From positions 2,170,001 through 2,234,000 of the forward strand of contig OY760938.1 in assembly GCA_963664255.1 (NCBI GenBank): a stretch of 64,000 nucleotides of DNA, given 5' to 3'. Position 1 is the first letter of the stretch, and the number at the start of each line of letters is the position of its first letter. Position numbers and translations under genes: made by a program. Source of the DNA: G963663775 sp963664255. Its GTDB lineage: Bacteria; Bacillota; Clostridia; Oscillospirales; Butyricicoccaceae. This document shows positions 27,376 through 36,359 of this stretch, one piece after another. The notes under the pieces are model-generated. The model saw only the letters and a program-made list of their open reading frames with translations. It was not told where the DNA came from and searched no databases.

Positions 27376-27801
27376 TTACTTCCGTATCAAAAATAAGCCG
27401 AGTACGCACAGCAGCATACCAAAAACTTGGCGCAATGAAATTGATTCTTTGTATAAAAGCAGTCCTAAAATCAACAGCACGCAGGCAAGACCAATATTTG
27501 CAAAAAGGGAAGCGATGCTGATTTTCCAGCCTGCACGATAGATGCTGATGTAGCCAAATTCCAGCGCCACCACAGCAATGCCCAGCACCAGTGTGGTCCA
27601 GTTGGCTTTTGCGATTTCGACAATGAAATTTTTCTGTGCACTGGTTTTTAGGAATAGAAGGATGGATAGAAAAGCGGCAAAAAAGTAGGTGATGGATAAC
27701 GAAGCAAATGGATTGATTGCGGTGGGGGTGGATTTTGCGCTGATGTTATAAAATGTATTTGCGCAAATGACAAGCAGGATTGGCCAAAACAAGCTCCACA
27801 T
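27376..27801 (-). CDS. Small EamA/DMT-family membrane protein
   Basis: The 141-residue protein has four to five hydrophobic segments and one EamA repeat, ending in FGMLLCVLGLFLIRK. The run SIASLFANIGLACVLLILG with YKESIS is typical of drug/metabolite transporters of the half-size type, which work as dimers. ATG 27801 has GGAGG 11 bases upstream and removes a 27-residue open extension. It is convergent with the MFS gene. The substrate is unknown. Confidence 0.75.
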   Translation of the reverse strand: MWSLFWPILLVICANTFYNISAKSTPTAINPFASLSITYFFAAFLSILLFLKTSAQKNFIVEIAKANWTTLVLGIAVVALEFGYISIYRAGWKISIASLFANIGLACVLLILGLLLYKESISLRQVFGMLLCVLGLFLIRK

Positions 27802-28016
27802 ATATCTCTTTTCCTCCAAAATAAAAACCACAAACAAGAAAAAACCTTGTTTGCGGCAGGTGTTCACCCGAAGTTTATACATAATTTTAAAATTATACCA
27901 TAGTGCTGCAGCGATGTCAAATACAATTTTTCATACGGAACAGAAAACCTGTGTAACTGCAGTTTGATGAGAAAATGGGCATATACAGCACATCTGTATA
28001 TGCCCAAAAGGATGCG

Positions 28017-28763
28017 TTAACCACGATGTGCAAGGTTTTCTGATGTAATTTCTGCAAGTATTTTTTGCTCCTGCTTGTCCTTGGGCGTAAAGGATGCAAA
28101 AAGGTCAGGACGGTCGCTTTGCGTGCGTTTCAAAGACATTTTTCGCCGCCAACGCTGGATATTGGCGTGATGTCCGGACAGCAAAACCTCTGGAACGGCG
28201 CGTCCTTGCCATACTTCGGGACGTGTATAGTGCGGGTGCTCCAGCAAACCATCCCAATGGCTTTCTTCGGTAAAGGCTTCTTCATCCGGCAACACACCCG
28301 GCACCATGCGGCAGACTGCATCTGCCACCGCCATCGCAGGGATTTCACCGCCGGTCAGCACAAAATCACCGATGGAAATTTCTTCATCCACACAGGCATC
28401 GATAAAACGTTGGTCAATGCCTTCATAATGCCCGCAGACCAAAATGAAATGCTCCCTCGCCAGCAGTTCACGCGCCTTTTTCTGGCAGAATGGAGCGCCC
28501 TGTGCAGAGAGCAGAACGGTGTGCACAGGCTGTCCGCCGCACAGAGCCGTGTGGCATTGATAAAGCGGCTCTGCTAGCATGACTTGTCCGCGGCCGCCGC
28601 CGTAGGGGGCATCATCGGCTTTGTGGTGCTTATCGGTGGCATAGTCGCGGATATTCGTGGCACAGACCTCCACCAAGCCCTTCGCCTGCGCCCGCCCAAT
28701 GATGCTTTCCTGCATAACTGCATCAATCATAGCAGGAAACAGGGTCATGATGTCAATTTTCAT
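28017..28763 (-). CDS. trmD: tRNA (guanine-N1-)-methyltransferase
   Basis: The 248-residue protein starts MKIDIMTLFPAM and carries the trefoil-knot SAM-binding segments YGGGRGQVML, LVCGHYEGIDQRF and EISIGDFVLTGGEIPAM. It methylates G37 next to the anticodon of a set of tRNAs and so prevents frameshifting. The frame is open 42 codons further upstream, but ATG 28763 matches the family. Its start overlaps the end of rimM by 11 bases. It is the last gene of the ylxM-ffh-rpsP-khpA-rimM-trmD cluster, which here lies between the peroxiredoxin halves. Confidence 0.97.
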   Translation of the reverse strand: MKIDIMTLFPAMIDAVMQESIIGRAQAKGLVEVCATNIRDYATDKHHKADDAPYGGGRGQVMLAEPLYQCHTALCGGQPVHTVLLSAQGAPFCQKKARELLAREHFILVCGHYEGIDQRFIDACVDEEISIGDFVLTGGEIPAMAVADAVCRMVPGVLPDEEAFTEESHWDGLLEHPHYTRPEVWQGRAVPEVLLSGHHANIQRWRRKMSLKRTQSDRPDLFASFTPKDKQEQKILAEITSENLAHRG

Positions 28764-29265
28764 CCAAAAGTCCCTCGATGGATTGGATATACACACGACC
28801 GGCATCCATATCGATACGCTGCAAAAATGGCTTGATTGCAGGAATATAGATGAGTTTTCCGCCTTTTCCGGCGATTTCATACAGGTCATGCGCCGGATTA
28901 GAGGTCAAAACGTTACGAATGTGCCCAATGCTGCGGCCCAGACGCTCATCATACACCTCAAAAGTCAAAATGTCCTGAATAAACACCAAATCTTCCGGCA
29001 GTTCGATGTCATCACGGCATAAATATAAAATTTTGTCACGCAATGCTTCTGCCTGCTCCATGGTCTTGATATGCTCCAAGCGCATCAGCACATTGCCCTT
29101 GTGCACAGAGGCACTTTGTACACGCACAGGGGTTTCGTCCGCCCAATACAGGGTATCAAACTGCGCCAGCATTTCGGCAGAATCACACCAAGGCTGCACC
29201 TTGAGTTCCCCAGTGACACCGTGTGTGTTTACAATTTTTCCAGCTTCCAAAAACTTTTTTTGCAT
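28753..29265 (-). CDS. rimM: 16S rRNA-processing protein RimM
   Basis: The 170-residue protein has the RimM N-terminal domain (AGKIVNTHGVTGELKVQPW) and the PRC-barrel part (VYDERLGRSIGHI to GKLIYIPAIKPFLQRID). It binds S19 and helps mature the 30S head. ATG 29265 follows GGAGG by 7 bases and is preferred over the open frame from 29283. It is translationally linked to trmD. A terminator-like hairpin lies just upstream, between it and khpA. Confidence 0.96.
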   Translation of the reverse strand: MQKKFLEAGKIVNTHGVTGELKVQPWCDSAEMLAQFDTLYWADETPVRVQSASVHKGNVLMRLEHIKTMEQAEALRDKILYLCRDDIELPEDLVFIQDILTFEVYDERLGRSIGHIRNVLTSNPAHDLYEIAGKGGKLIYIPAIKPFLQRIDMDAGRVYIQSIEGLLDEN

Positions 29266-29281
29266 AGGGTTTCCTCCATAC

Positions 29282-29310
29282 AAAAAAGACCTGCGAAACA
29301 GGTCTTTTTT
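29282..29310 (-). terminator. Terminator-like hairpin inside the khpA-rimM junction
   Basis: Perfect 12-base arms (29282-29293 and 29299-29310; AAAAAAGACCTG and its complement) enclose a 5-base loop, and the 3' arm on the - strand ends in six T. It is a textbook intrinsic terminator placed within an operon, so it may attenuate rimM-trmD. Confidence 0.75.
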
Positions 29311-29313
29311 GGT

Positions 29314-29544
29314 TTAGTCGCAAATTTCGACCGATACCTTTTTATTTTCGCGGCTGCCCATAGCCTTCATCAGGGTGCGAATTTCTTTTGCAATACGACC
29401 ATGACGACCGATGACGCGACCCATATCGGCTTGCGCAACACGCAGTTCAAAGGTGATCTCGTCCCCATTGACAGTTTCAGTGATTGCAATCGAATCTGGT
29501 TCTGTCACCAAATTACTTACAATATACGTCAATAGATCTTTCAT
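29314..29544 (-). CDS. khpA: KH-domain RNA-binding protein KhpA
   Basis: The 76-residue protein is one KH domain with the GxxG loop in MGRVIGRHGRIAKEIRTLM. KhpA (YlqC) works with KhpB in RNA binding linked to cell elongation and division in Gram-positives. The start is ATG 29544 with GGGAGG 9 bases upstream; the open frame begins three codons earlier at TTG. It sits 15 bases after rpsP, its usual neighbour. Confidence 0.93.
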   Translation of the reverse strand: MKDLLTYIVSNLVTEPDSIAITETVNGDEITFELRVAQADMGRVIGRHGRIAKEIRTLMKAMGSRENKKVSVEICD

Positions 29545-29559
29545 TCGATACAACCTCCC

Positions 29560-29799
29560 TTACAGCGCACCGGCCTTCTTCAGGATGTCGCGTACAGTAT
29601 CAGTCGGCTGTGCGCCGTTCTTAATCCACTGCTGTGCACGCTCGCTGTCGATCTTCACCTCAGCTGGGTTTGCAAGCGGATTGTAGGTGCCGATTTCTTC
29701 GATGAAACGACCGTCACGCGGGTAACGGGAGTCAGCAACAACGATACGATAGAAAGGAGCCTTCTTGGCGCCCAGTCTACGAAGTCTGATTTTTACCAT
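29560..29799 (-). CDS. rpsP: Ribosomal protein bS16
   Basis: The 79-residue protein is complete: MVKIRLRRLGAKKAPFYRIV at the start, then DSRYPRDGRFIEEIGTYNP. It is a core 30S protein. AAGGAGG lies before ATG 29799, so the 27-codon open extension is not used. It sits 83 bases after ffh in the same unit. Confidence 0.98.
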   Translation of the reverse strand: MVKIRLRRLGAKKAPFYRIVVADSRYPRDGRFIEEIGTYNPLANPAEVKIDSERAQQWIKNGAQPTDTVRDILKKAGAL

Positions 29800-29882
29800 G
29801 GTGTTCACCTCCTTGAATAGAATATCTATTGTAAAATTCGTTTTACAAGCGGTTTGAAAAAGCAAAATGAGAGGAACCAATT

Positions 29883-31238
29883 TTAGAAGGGGAGCTTGAA
29901 GCCGCCCAATCCACCAAAGCCCTTTTTCTTTTTGCTGCGTTTTTGCATCCCGACAATTTGCTTGGTCATTTTTTGCATGGCTTCAAATTGCTTGAGCAAG
30001 CGATTGACTTCCTCAACTTTGAGTCCGCATCCGGCAGCAATGCGCTTTTTGCGGGAAAAATTGATGATTTGTGGATTATCCCGCTCCTTGGGGGTCATAG
30101 AAAGGATGATAGCTTCGGTATGTCCCAACGCTTTTTCATCGATTTGTGCCCCTGCCAGCGCCTTGGAATCCACACCTGGCAGCATCGACAGCATATCTTG
30201 AATCGAGCCCATATTTTTCATTTGCTTGAGCTGTTCGTAAAAATCCGTTAGCGTTAATTTTCCAGCACGCAGTTTGCGTTCCATCTCAGCATTTTGCTTT
30301 TGGTCAAAATTTTCCTGCGCCTTTTCAATGAGGGTCAGTACATCGCCCATGCCAAGAATACGGGAGGCCATGCGGTCAGGGTGGAATGGTTCAATATCGC
30401 TGAGTTTTTCACCCGTACCTGCGAATTTGATGGGCTTTCCCGTAACGGCCTTGACCGAAAGTGCCGCGCCGCCGCGTGCATCGCCATCCATCTTGCTCAT
30501 CAGAATGCCATCTACGCCGAGTGCTTCGTCAAAGGTCTGTGCGACATTGACGGCATCCTGACCGGTCATGGCATCGACTACCAATAGGATTTCATGTGGT
30601 GCAACCTCTGTTTTAATGTTTTTGAGTTCTTCCATCAGTGCTTCATCAATATGAAGCCGACCGGCGGTGTCCAAAAACACAAGGTCAAACGCATTTTTGC
30701 GTGCATATTCCACGCCTGCTTTGGCAATCATAATCGGATTGCCTTGCCCCATTTCAAAAACAGGGATGTCCAGCTGCTTGCCGACCACCTTCAGCTGTTC
30801 GATTGCCGCGGGACGATAAACGTCACAGGCAACGAGAAGCGGCCGACGCTGCTGCTGTTTGCGGAGCAAACCCGCCAGCTTTGCGCAGTTGGTGGTTTTG
30901 CCGGCACCCTGCAGACCCACCATCATCACGATGGTCGGGGGAGAAGGGGCGATGGTAATGCGTGTATTCTGTCCGCCAAGCAAGGCGGTGAGTTCTTCGT
31001 TTACAATTTTGATGACCTGTTGTGCAGGGGAAAGGCTTTCCAAAATTTCGGAATTCGAGGCCTTTTCCGTCACCGTTTTGATGAAATCCTTAGCAACCTT
31101 ATAGTTGACATCGGCTTCCAGAAGCGCAAGGCGGATTTCACGCATCGCTGCCTTGATGTCGGCTTCGGTCAAGCGACCACGGCTGCGCAGCTTTTGGAAG
31201 GCGGATGAAATTTTTTCGGTAAGTCCTTCAAATGCCAT
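29883..31238 (-). CDS. ffh: Signal recognition particle protein Ffh
   Basis: The 451-residue GTPase has an N-terminal helical bundle, the G domain with GLQGAGKTTNCAKL, DTAGRLHIDEALM and SKMDGDARGG, and a Met-rich M domain ending in a short Gly/Lys tail. It binds SRP RNA and directs membrane proteins to the translocon. The start overlaps the end of ylxM by 11 bases. Its RNA partner gene is also in this window, at 45438, outside the split-peroxiredoxin interval. Confidence 0.98.
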   Translation of the reverse strand: MAFEGLTEKISSAFQKLRSRGRLTEADIKAAMREIRLALLEADVNYKVAKDFIKTVTEKASNSEILESLSPAQQVIKIVNEELTALLGGQNTRITIAPSPPTIVMMVGLQGAGKTTNCAKLAGLLRKQQQRRPLLVACDVYRPAAIEQLKVVGKQLDIPVFEMGQGNPIMIAKAGVEYARKNAFDLVFLDTAGRLHIDEALMEELKNIKTEVAPHEILLVVDAMTGQDAVNVAQTFDEALGVDGILMSKMDGDARGGAALSVKAVTGKPIKFAGTGEKLSDIEPFHPDRMASRILGMGDVLTLIEKAQENFDQKQNAEMERKLRAGKLTLTDFYEQLKQMKNMGSIQDMLSMLPGVDSKALAGAQIDEKALGHTEAIILSMTPKERDNPQIINFSRKKRIAAGCGLKVEEVNRLLKQFEAMQKMTKQIVGMQKRSKKKKGFGGLGGFKLPF

Positions 31239-31632
31239 AATGTTCTCCGTTGGTCAGTAAGGATTTGCAGTTTTGCATCTCCTGTAGGTTTACCTGCATA
31301 TGCGTCAGCAAATTTTCCAATTCGCGGTTGTGAAACTGTGCGCTGTTGAGCGACTGCATCTGTGACACATCCTGCTGCAACGCCTTTAGGCGGGATTCCA
31401 TGCAGCCATATCGCGCGACCAGCCCCAGTTTGTTTTCGGTTTCAATGAGAATATGCTCCGCGCGGACGATGCCGTCCCGCACACCTTGGCGTGTGATGCC
31501 AACGTGCTCGGCAATTTCGGCCAAAGACAAATCCTCGTTATAATACAAATCAAACAGCTGCTGTTGCTTATCGGTGAGGATGTCGCCGTAAAAATCAAAC
31601 AGCAGACACATTTCAAAGGGATTGTTCTTCAC
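31228..31632 (-). CDS. ylxM: YlxM family DNA-binding protein, SRP-associated
   Basis: The 134-residue protein has a sigma-70 region 4-like helix-turn-helix (LSLAEIAEHVGITRQGVRDGI, near residues 34-54) followed by a long helical tail. YlxM/p13 is always encoded before ffh and affects SRP assembly. GTG 31632 is chosen because GGAGG lies 8 bases before it; the open frame reaches 31647. It leads the six-gene cluster on the - strand. Confidence 0.92.
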   Translation of the reverse strand: MKNNPFEMCLLFDFYGDILTDKQQQLFDLYYNEDLSLAEIAEHVGITRQGVRDGIVRAEHILIETENKLGLVARYGCMESRLKALQQDVSQMQSLNSAQFHNRELENLLTHMQVNLQEMQNCKSLLTNGEHYGI

Positions 31633-31836
31633 CGAGCGTACCTCCAACTGTAAAGGGGAACTGCTTTACAACTCAACGATAATTATAATATCTTAAATCC
31701 TGCGCGGTGTCAAGCATATTTTTGCATTTTTTAAGCGAAAAATGGATTTCTTAAAATCACCTCGTGCAGCATACCGTCTGCGGAATGTGTATTTTGGAAA
31801 AAAGCTGTGAAATACTGTCTGTCAGACAAGCTTTGC

Positions 31837-31865
31837 TGGACTTTTTCACCAAAAGAGGGTATACT
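31837..31865 (+). promoter_or_regulatory. Candidate promoter of the M16-lgt-folD unit
   Basis: TGGACT (31837-31842) and TATACT (31860-31865) are 17 bases apart, 40 bases before the first M16 gene. Confidence 0.5.
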
Positions 31866-31904
31866 GTGGAATATGTGAAAATGCATTTATAAAGGAGAGA
31901 ACGT

Positions 31905-33182
31905 ATGAAACAAGCACTTCAAAAATCGCTTGCGAGCGGCGTTGGGCTGACGATTGTACCAACCGATAAATTCAAAACCTCTGCTATGCGCATTGCGCTG
32001 GTGCTGCCGTTGGGCGGTGCGCAGGCATCTGCATACGCAGTGCTGCCATCTGTGCTGCGCCGAGGCACGGCGAACGCCCCTGATTTGCAGACACTGGGAA
32101 AAGAATTGGATGGGCTATATGGCGCACGCGTGGAGCCGATGATTCGCAAGATGGGAGATAGTCTGGCGATTGGGTTTGTTTCGGATGTGATTGATGAAAC
32201 CTATGCCCCTGGCAGCAACGGCTTGACGGCCAGAGCAGCAGAGCTGCTTTGTGCATTTTGGCGCGCACCTTTGCTGGAAAATGGTGCTTTCAAAAACGAA
32301 TACACTGACAGCGAGAAAGAAAACCTTGCCGTGCGCATTGAGGCGCAACGCAACAATCCGCGTGCCTATGCGCCGCGGCGGTTAATTGAGCTGATGTGTG
32401 CAGAAGAACCCTTTGGACACAGTGAGTTTGGCACAGCGGGAGGTGCGCGTGCGCTGACAGCAGGCACACTGTTTGAAGCCTATCAGAGTGCGCTGCAAAA
32501 TGCACGCATTGAGTTGTTTTACTGTGGTGCAATGCCGTCAGATGCGGTGGAAGAGGCGTTTAGAAGCGCATTATTTGACTTTGGCACGGCAGAGCGGTAT
32601 CAGCCAACCGTTCAGGTTGTGCAGCAGCCAAAGGAAGCACCGAAAACCATTGTTGAAGAAATGCAGGTCAAGCAGGGGAAACTGTCGATGGGCTTTCGTA
32701 CTGGCATCACAGGCGCGGATGAAGCGTATCCGGCAATGGTGCTGGCAAACACCGTGTTTGGCGGCTCGACCAATGCAAAGCTGTTTTTGAATGTGCGTGA
32801 AAAGCTTTCGCTGTGCTATTATGCGTCCTCTACCTTATATAAGCAAAATGGCGTGCTGACCGTTGCGTCTGGCATTGAGAACAAAAATTTTGATGTTGCA
32901 CGAGAAGAAATTTTAAAGCAGCTGCATGATATACAGCTCGGAAGCGTTTCGGATGACGAAGTGGAAGCGGCACGCTTGACGGTGCGCAGCGGTCTGTGCG
33001 CGATGCAGGATAGTCCGATGGAATTGGAACGCTTCTGGTTGGGGCAATCGATTGCAGGCTATGCAGGAGATTTGAACACCTTGTCGGCACAGCTTGCCGC
33101 GGTTACAAGGGATGAAATCATTGCAGCGGCAAATCGCGTGAAACTGGATACGGTATACTTCTTGAAAGGAGTGGGCGAATGA
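31905..33182 (+). CDS. M16 family peptidase-like protein without zinc motif (YmfF type)
   Basis: The 425-residue protein has the M16 two-domain layout, with a second-domain GGSTNAKLFLNVREKLSLCYYASS that is typical of the family. The catalytic HxxEH is absent: the matching place reads VLPSVLRRGTANAP. It is therefore probably the non-catalytic partner of the next gene, as in other paired M16 proteins. AAAGGAGAG precedes ATG 31905. It overlaps the following gene by four bases. Confidence 0.9.
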   Translation: MKQALQKSLASGVGLTIVPTDKFKTSAMRIALVLPLGGAQASAYAVLPSVLRRGTANAPDLQTLGKELDGLYGARVEPMIRKMGDSLAIGFVSDVIDETYAPGSNGLTARAAELLCAFWRAPLLENGAFKNEYTDSEKENLAVRIEAQRNNPRAYAPRRLIELMCAEEPFGHSEFGTAGGARALTAGTLFEAYQSALQNARIELFYCGAMPSDAVEEAFRSALFDFGTAERYQPTVQVVQQPKEAPKTIVEEMQVKQGKLSMGFRTGITGADEAYPAMVLANTVFGGSTNAKLFLNVREKLSLCYYASSTLYKQNGVLTVASGIENKNFDVAREEILKQLHDIQLGSVSDDEVEAARLTVRSGLCAMQDSPMELERFWLGQSIAGYAGDLNTLSAQLAAVTRDEIIAAANRVKLDTVYFLKGVGE

Positions 33183-34447
33183 TGGAGAAGCAATTTGACG
33201 CTTTGCGAGAAACCCAATACACCAAAACACTTGCAAATGGCTTGCGCATTTTCTACTATCCGAAAAAGGAATACTCCAAAACCTTTGCCGTGCTGGCGAC
33301 GGATTTTGGCTCGGTGGATGAAAGTTTTACGTTGGACGGCGTGCGATATGATACGCCAACCGGTGTGGCGCATTTTTTGGAGCATAAAATGTTTGAAGAT
33401 GTGGACGGCAACGCCTTACAGAAATTTTCTGTGACCGGTGCTTCTCCCAATGCGTTCACCAGTTACAGTATGACGGCGTATCATTTCTCCTGCACCGACC
33501 AGTTTGAAAAAAATCTGGAGATTTTATTAAAATTTGTGTATACCCCGTATTTCACAGACGAAAATGTGGAAAAGGAAAAGGGTATCATTGGGCAGGAAAT
33601 CGGCATGATGGACGATACCCCGGGATGGCAGGCGATGGTCGGGATGTATGAAGGGATGTATCATGAACATCCTGTGCGCCGTTCCATCGCAGGAAGTGTG
33701 GAGAGCATTTCTGAAATTGTGCCCGAAACGCTGTATCGCTGCCATCAGGCGTTTTACAGCCCGTCTAATATGGCGTTAGTGGTGGTCGGAACAGCGGATT
33801 TTGAAACCGTCTGCAAGATGGCAGAGGAATTCTCGCCGGAAAAGAGTTTGACCATTGGCGAGCGGCATTACGGAACACGACAGGATGAGGTGGCGCAGGC
33901 ACAGGTTGTGCGCCATATGGCGGTGTCGCTGCCGAATTTTATGCTGGGATGCAAGGATAAAGCCCTTTTGCAGGGAGAAAGCCATTTGCGCCGCTCCATT
34001 TTGGGCGATATTACGGTGCGCATCCTGTGCGGAAAAACCACACCGTTCTACGCAGATTTGTATGAAAAACAGCTCATCAACGCTTCTTTTGATGCGGAAT
34101 ATAATGTGCTTCCAGAGGTGGCAGGACCTGTTTTCGGTGGGGAAAGCCACAATCCTTATGCACTGCGGGATGAAATTGCGCAGGAAATTGCACGGTTGGT
34201 ACAGGATGGCGTAGACGAAGCCCTGTTTTTGCAAATCAAGCGCGCGTCTTATGGCATGATGCTGCGTGGGCTGGATGCGCCGGAGGAGTATGCGCGGATG
34301 CAGGTGGAAGCGTGCTTTAGCGGTGAAGAATTCTTAACATTTCCGGCGGTTTATGACAGCATTACCCTGCAGGATGTGCAAGAAATGCTGCAGAGATGGG
34401 CGTTGCCAAATCGCATGACCTTGTCGGTCGTGGAACCGACGGAATAA
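33179..34447 (+). CDS. M16 family zinc peptidase (YmfH type)
   Basis: The 422-residue protein has the inverted zinc motif HFLEH (residues about 64-68) and a downstream Glu in EKGIIGQEIG, so it should be active. It pairs with the motif-less homologue before it. The start is ATG 33179 in the ATGATG overlap (33182 is possible). Pairs like this are common in Bacillota next to folate, lipoprotein or phospholipid genes, and process peptides. The natural substrate is unknown. Confidence 0.92.
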   Translation: MMEKQFDALRETQYTKTLANGLRIFYYPKKEYSKTFAVLATDFGSVDESFTLDGVRYDTPTGVAHFLEHKMFEDVDGNALQKFSVTGASPNAFTSYSMTAYHFSCTDQFEKNLEILLKFVYTPYFTDENVEKEKGIIGQEIGMMDDTPGWQAMVGMYEGMYHEHPVRRSIAGSVESISEIVPETLYRCHQAFYSPSNMALVVVGTADFETVCKMAEEFSPEKSLTIGERHYGTRQDEVAQAQVVRHMAVSLPNFMLGCKDKALLQGESHLRRSILGDITVRILCGKTTPFYADLYEKQLINASFDAEYNVLPEVAGPVFGGESHNPYALRDEIAQEIARLVQDGVDEALFLQIKRASYGMMLRGLDAPEEYARMQVEACFSGEEFLTFPAVYDSITLQDVQEMLQRWALPNRMTLSVVEPTE

Positions 34448-34457
34448 GGAGCAGCCA

Positions 34458-35312
34458 ATGACACACAACATTGTATTCCCGAGTTTGGGACTGGATTTTA
34501 CCATCAATCGTGTTGCCTGCACACTTTTTGGAAAAGATATTTATTGGTATGGCATCATTATTTGCTGCGGTTTTTTGTTGGCTTCCTTTTATATGTCCCG
34601 CCGTGTAGCGGAATTTGGATTGACCGTTGACCAAGAGGTGGATGTCATCTTGTGGGCATTGCCGATTAGTTTGATTTTTGCACGCGCATATTATGTGTTT
34701 TTTGAGTGGGATTCCTACAAAGGGCACTGGATGGATGCGTTAAAAATCTGGAATGGCGGCATTGCAGTTTATGGAAGCATCCTTGGCGCAGTGCTGGTGA
34801 TGTATGTCTATGCAAAGCGGCATCGGATTCCGGTGCTCGACGTTCTGGACGTCGCATCGCTCGGTCTATTGATTGGACAGAGCATCGGGCGATGGGGAAA
34901 TTTTGTGAATGCGGAAGCCCATGGCGGAGAAACTTCTCTGCCATGGCGCATGGTCATTGACGGCGCGGCGGGTGTGCATCCCACATTTTTCTACGAATCG
35001 ATTTGGAATGCGATTGGATTTTTCTTGCTGCATTTTCGTTCCAAAAAACGCAGATTTTCCGGTGAATTGTTCTTGCTGTATATTGCATGGTATGGATTTG
35101 GCCGTATGCTGATTGAAGGTCTGCGGACAGACAGCCTGTATGTCCTAAACACAGACCTTCGTATTTCGCAGGTTGTGGCGGCATTCTCGTGTGTGATTGC
35201 CATTGCGCTGTTGGTGCGGGGATACCGCAACCATCGTGTGTATGCGGTTGCAAGAGAGATTCAGCTTCCAACCGATGCAGCGAATGAAGAAACTGCAAAT
35301 ACAGAAAAATAA
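34458..35312 (+). CDS. lgt: Prolipoprotein diacylglyceryl transferase
   Basis: The 284-residue membrane protein has about seven membrane segments and the Lgt signature GRWGNFVNAEAHGGET near residues 138-153. It adds diacylglycerol to the lipobox Cys of lipoproteins at the membrane. Probable clients in this window are the LTGC and LSGC binding proteins at 40341 and 59117. It starts 10 bases after the M16 gene with AAGGAG upstream, so it is in the same operon. Confidence 0.96.
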   Translation: MTHNIVFPSLGLDFTINRVACTLFGKDIYWYGIIICCGFLLASFYMSRRVAEFGLTVDQEVDVILWALPISLIFARAYYVFFEWDSYKGHWMDALKIWNGGIAVYGSILGAVLVMYVYAKRHRIPVLDVLDVASLGLLIGQSIGRWGNFVNAEAHGGETSLPWRMVIDGAAGVHPTFFYESIWNAIGFFLLHFRSKKRRFSGELFLLYIAWYGFGRMLIEGLRTDSLYVLNTDLRISQVVAAFSCVIAIALLVRGYRNHRVYAVAREIQLPTDAANEETANTEK

Positions 35313-35347
35313 TGAACAAATATGCAGAATAGAGGAGAACTAGAATC

Positions 35348-36202
35348 ATGAGTGCAGTACGTATGGACGGCAAAGCATTGGCAGCAAAGGTACGCGGCAG
35401 TATTCTGGAGGCAACGGAGCAGCTGAAAACGCAGGGTATTACGCCAGGGCTGGCAGTGATTATCGTTGGGGAAGACCCTGCGAGCCAAATTTATGTGCGA
35501 AATAAGGAAAAAGCGTGCGCAGAGTGTGGTTTTTATAGCGAAAAATATGCGCTGCCAGAGCAGACCACACAGGAAGAGCTGATTGGCTTAATTGAAGAAC
35601 TCAATCAAAGTGCGGCGATTAATGGAATTTTGTGTCAAATGCCACTGCCAAAGCATATCGACGAAAAAGCCGTAATTGATGCCATTCGTCCGGAAAAGGA
35701 TGTGGATGCGTTCCATCCGGTGAATGTGGGCAAAATTATGATTGGCGATTATGATTTTCTGCCCTGTACCCCAGCGGGCGTCATGGAGCTGCTGGTGGAA
35801 TATGCAATCGACCCAAAAGGGAAGGACTGCGTTGTGATTGGACGTTCCAACATTGTCGGAAAGCCCATGGGGATGCTGCTGCTGCATCGTCACGGTACGG
35901 TCACCATTTGTCATAGCCGTACGGCAAATCTGGAGGAAGTGTGCCGCCGCGCAGATATTTTGGTAGCTGCTGTGGGTAAAGCGGATTTTGTAACGGCAGA
36001 TATGGTGAAGCCGGACGCGGTGGTCATCGATGTTGGCATGAATCGCAACGCAGACGGCAAGGTTTGCGGGGATGTTGCGCCCGATGTGATGGAAAAGGCG
36101 TCTTACATGACACCTGTACCAGGTGGGGTGGGACCGATGACCATTACCATGCTGATGAAAAACACGCTGAAGGCTGCAAAGCTGCAGCACCATGTGCAGT
36201 GA
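35348..36202 (+). CDS. folD: Methylenetetrahydrofolate dehydrogenase / cyclohydrolase
   Basis: The 284-residue protein is bifunctional FolD. It has the catalytic Lys region YVRNKEKACAECG, LCQMPLPKHID, the NADP site VVIGRSNIVGKPMGMLL and the closing PVPGGVGPMTITML. It interconverts methylene-, methenyl- and formyl-tetrahydrofolate for purine and methionine pathways. GAGGAG precedes ATG 35348. It ends the unit with a terminator at 36233. Confidence 0.97.
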   Translation: MSAVRMDGKALAAKVRGSILEATEQLKTQGITPGLAVIIVGEDPASQIYVRNKEKACAECGFYSEKYALPEQTTQEELIGLIEELNQSAAINGILCQMPLPKHIDEKAVIDAIRPEKDVDAFHPVNVGKIMIGDYDFLPCTPAGVMELLVEYAIDPKGKDCVVIGRSNIVGKPMGMLLLHRHGTVTICHSRTANLEEVCRRADILVAAVGKADFVTADMVKPDAVVIDVGMNRNADGKVCGDVAPDVMEKASYMTPVPGGVGPMTITMLMKNTLKAAKLQHHVQ

Positions 36203-36232
36203 TGCAACGCATCGGCATCAAATAACAATGAG

Positions 36233-36271
36233 AAAACCACGCAACAGTTGGAGTTGTTGCGTGGTTTTTTT
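36233..36271 (+). terminator. Terminator after folD
   Basis: AAAACCACGCAACA (36233-36246) pairs perfectly with 36255-36268, and the T run continues to 36271. Confidence 0.93.
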
Positions 36272-36359
36272 GTGTTCGATTGGGGGTTTGGTTGCATGTA
36301 TTATGGATATATATATCCTCATGGTGCGGTATGGGTTTCGTCCAAAGAGAGGGAGCAGG

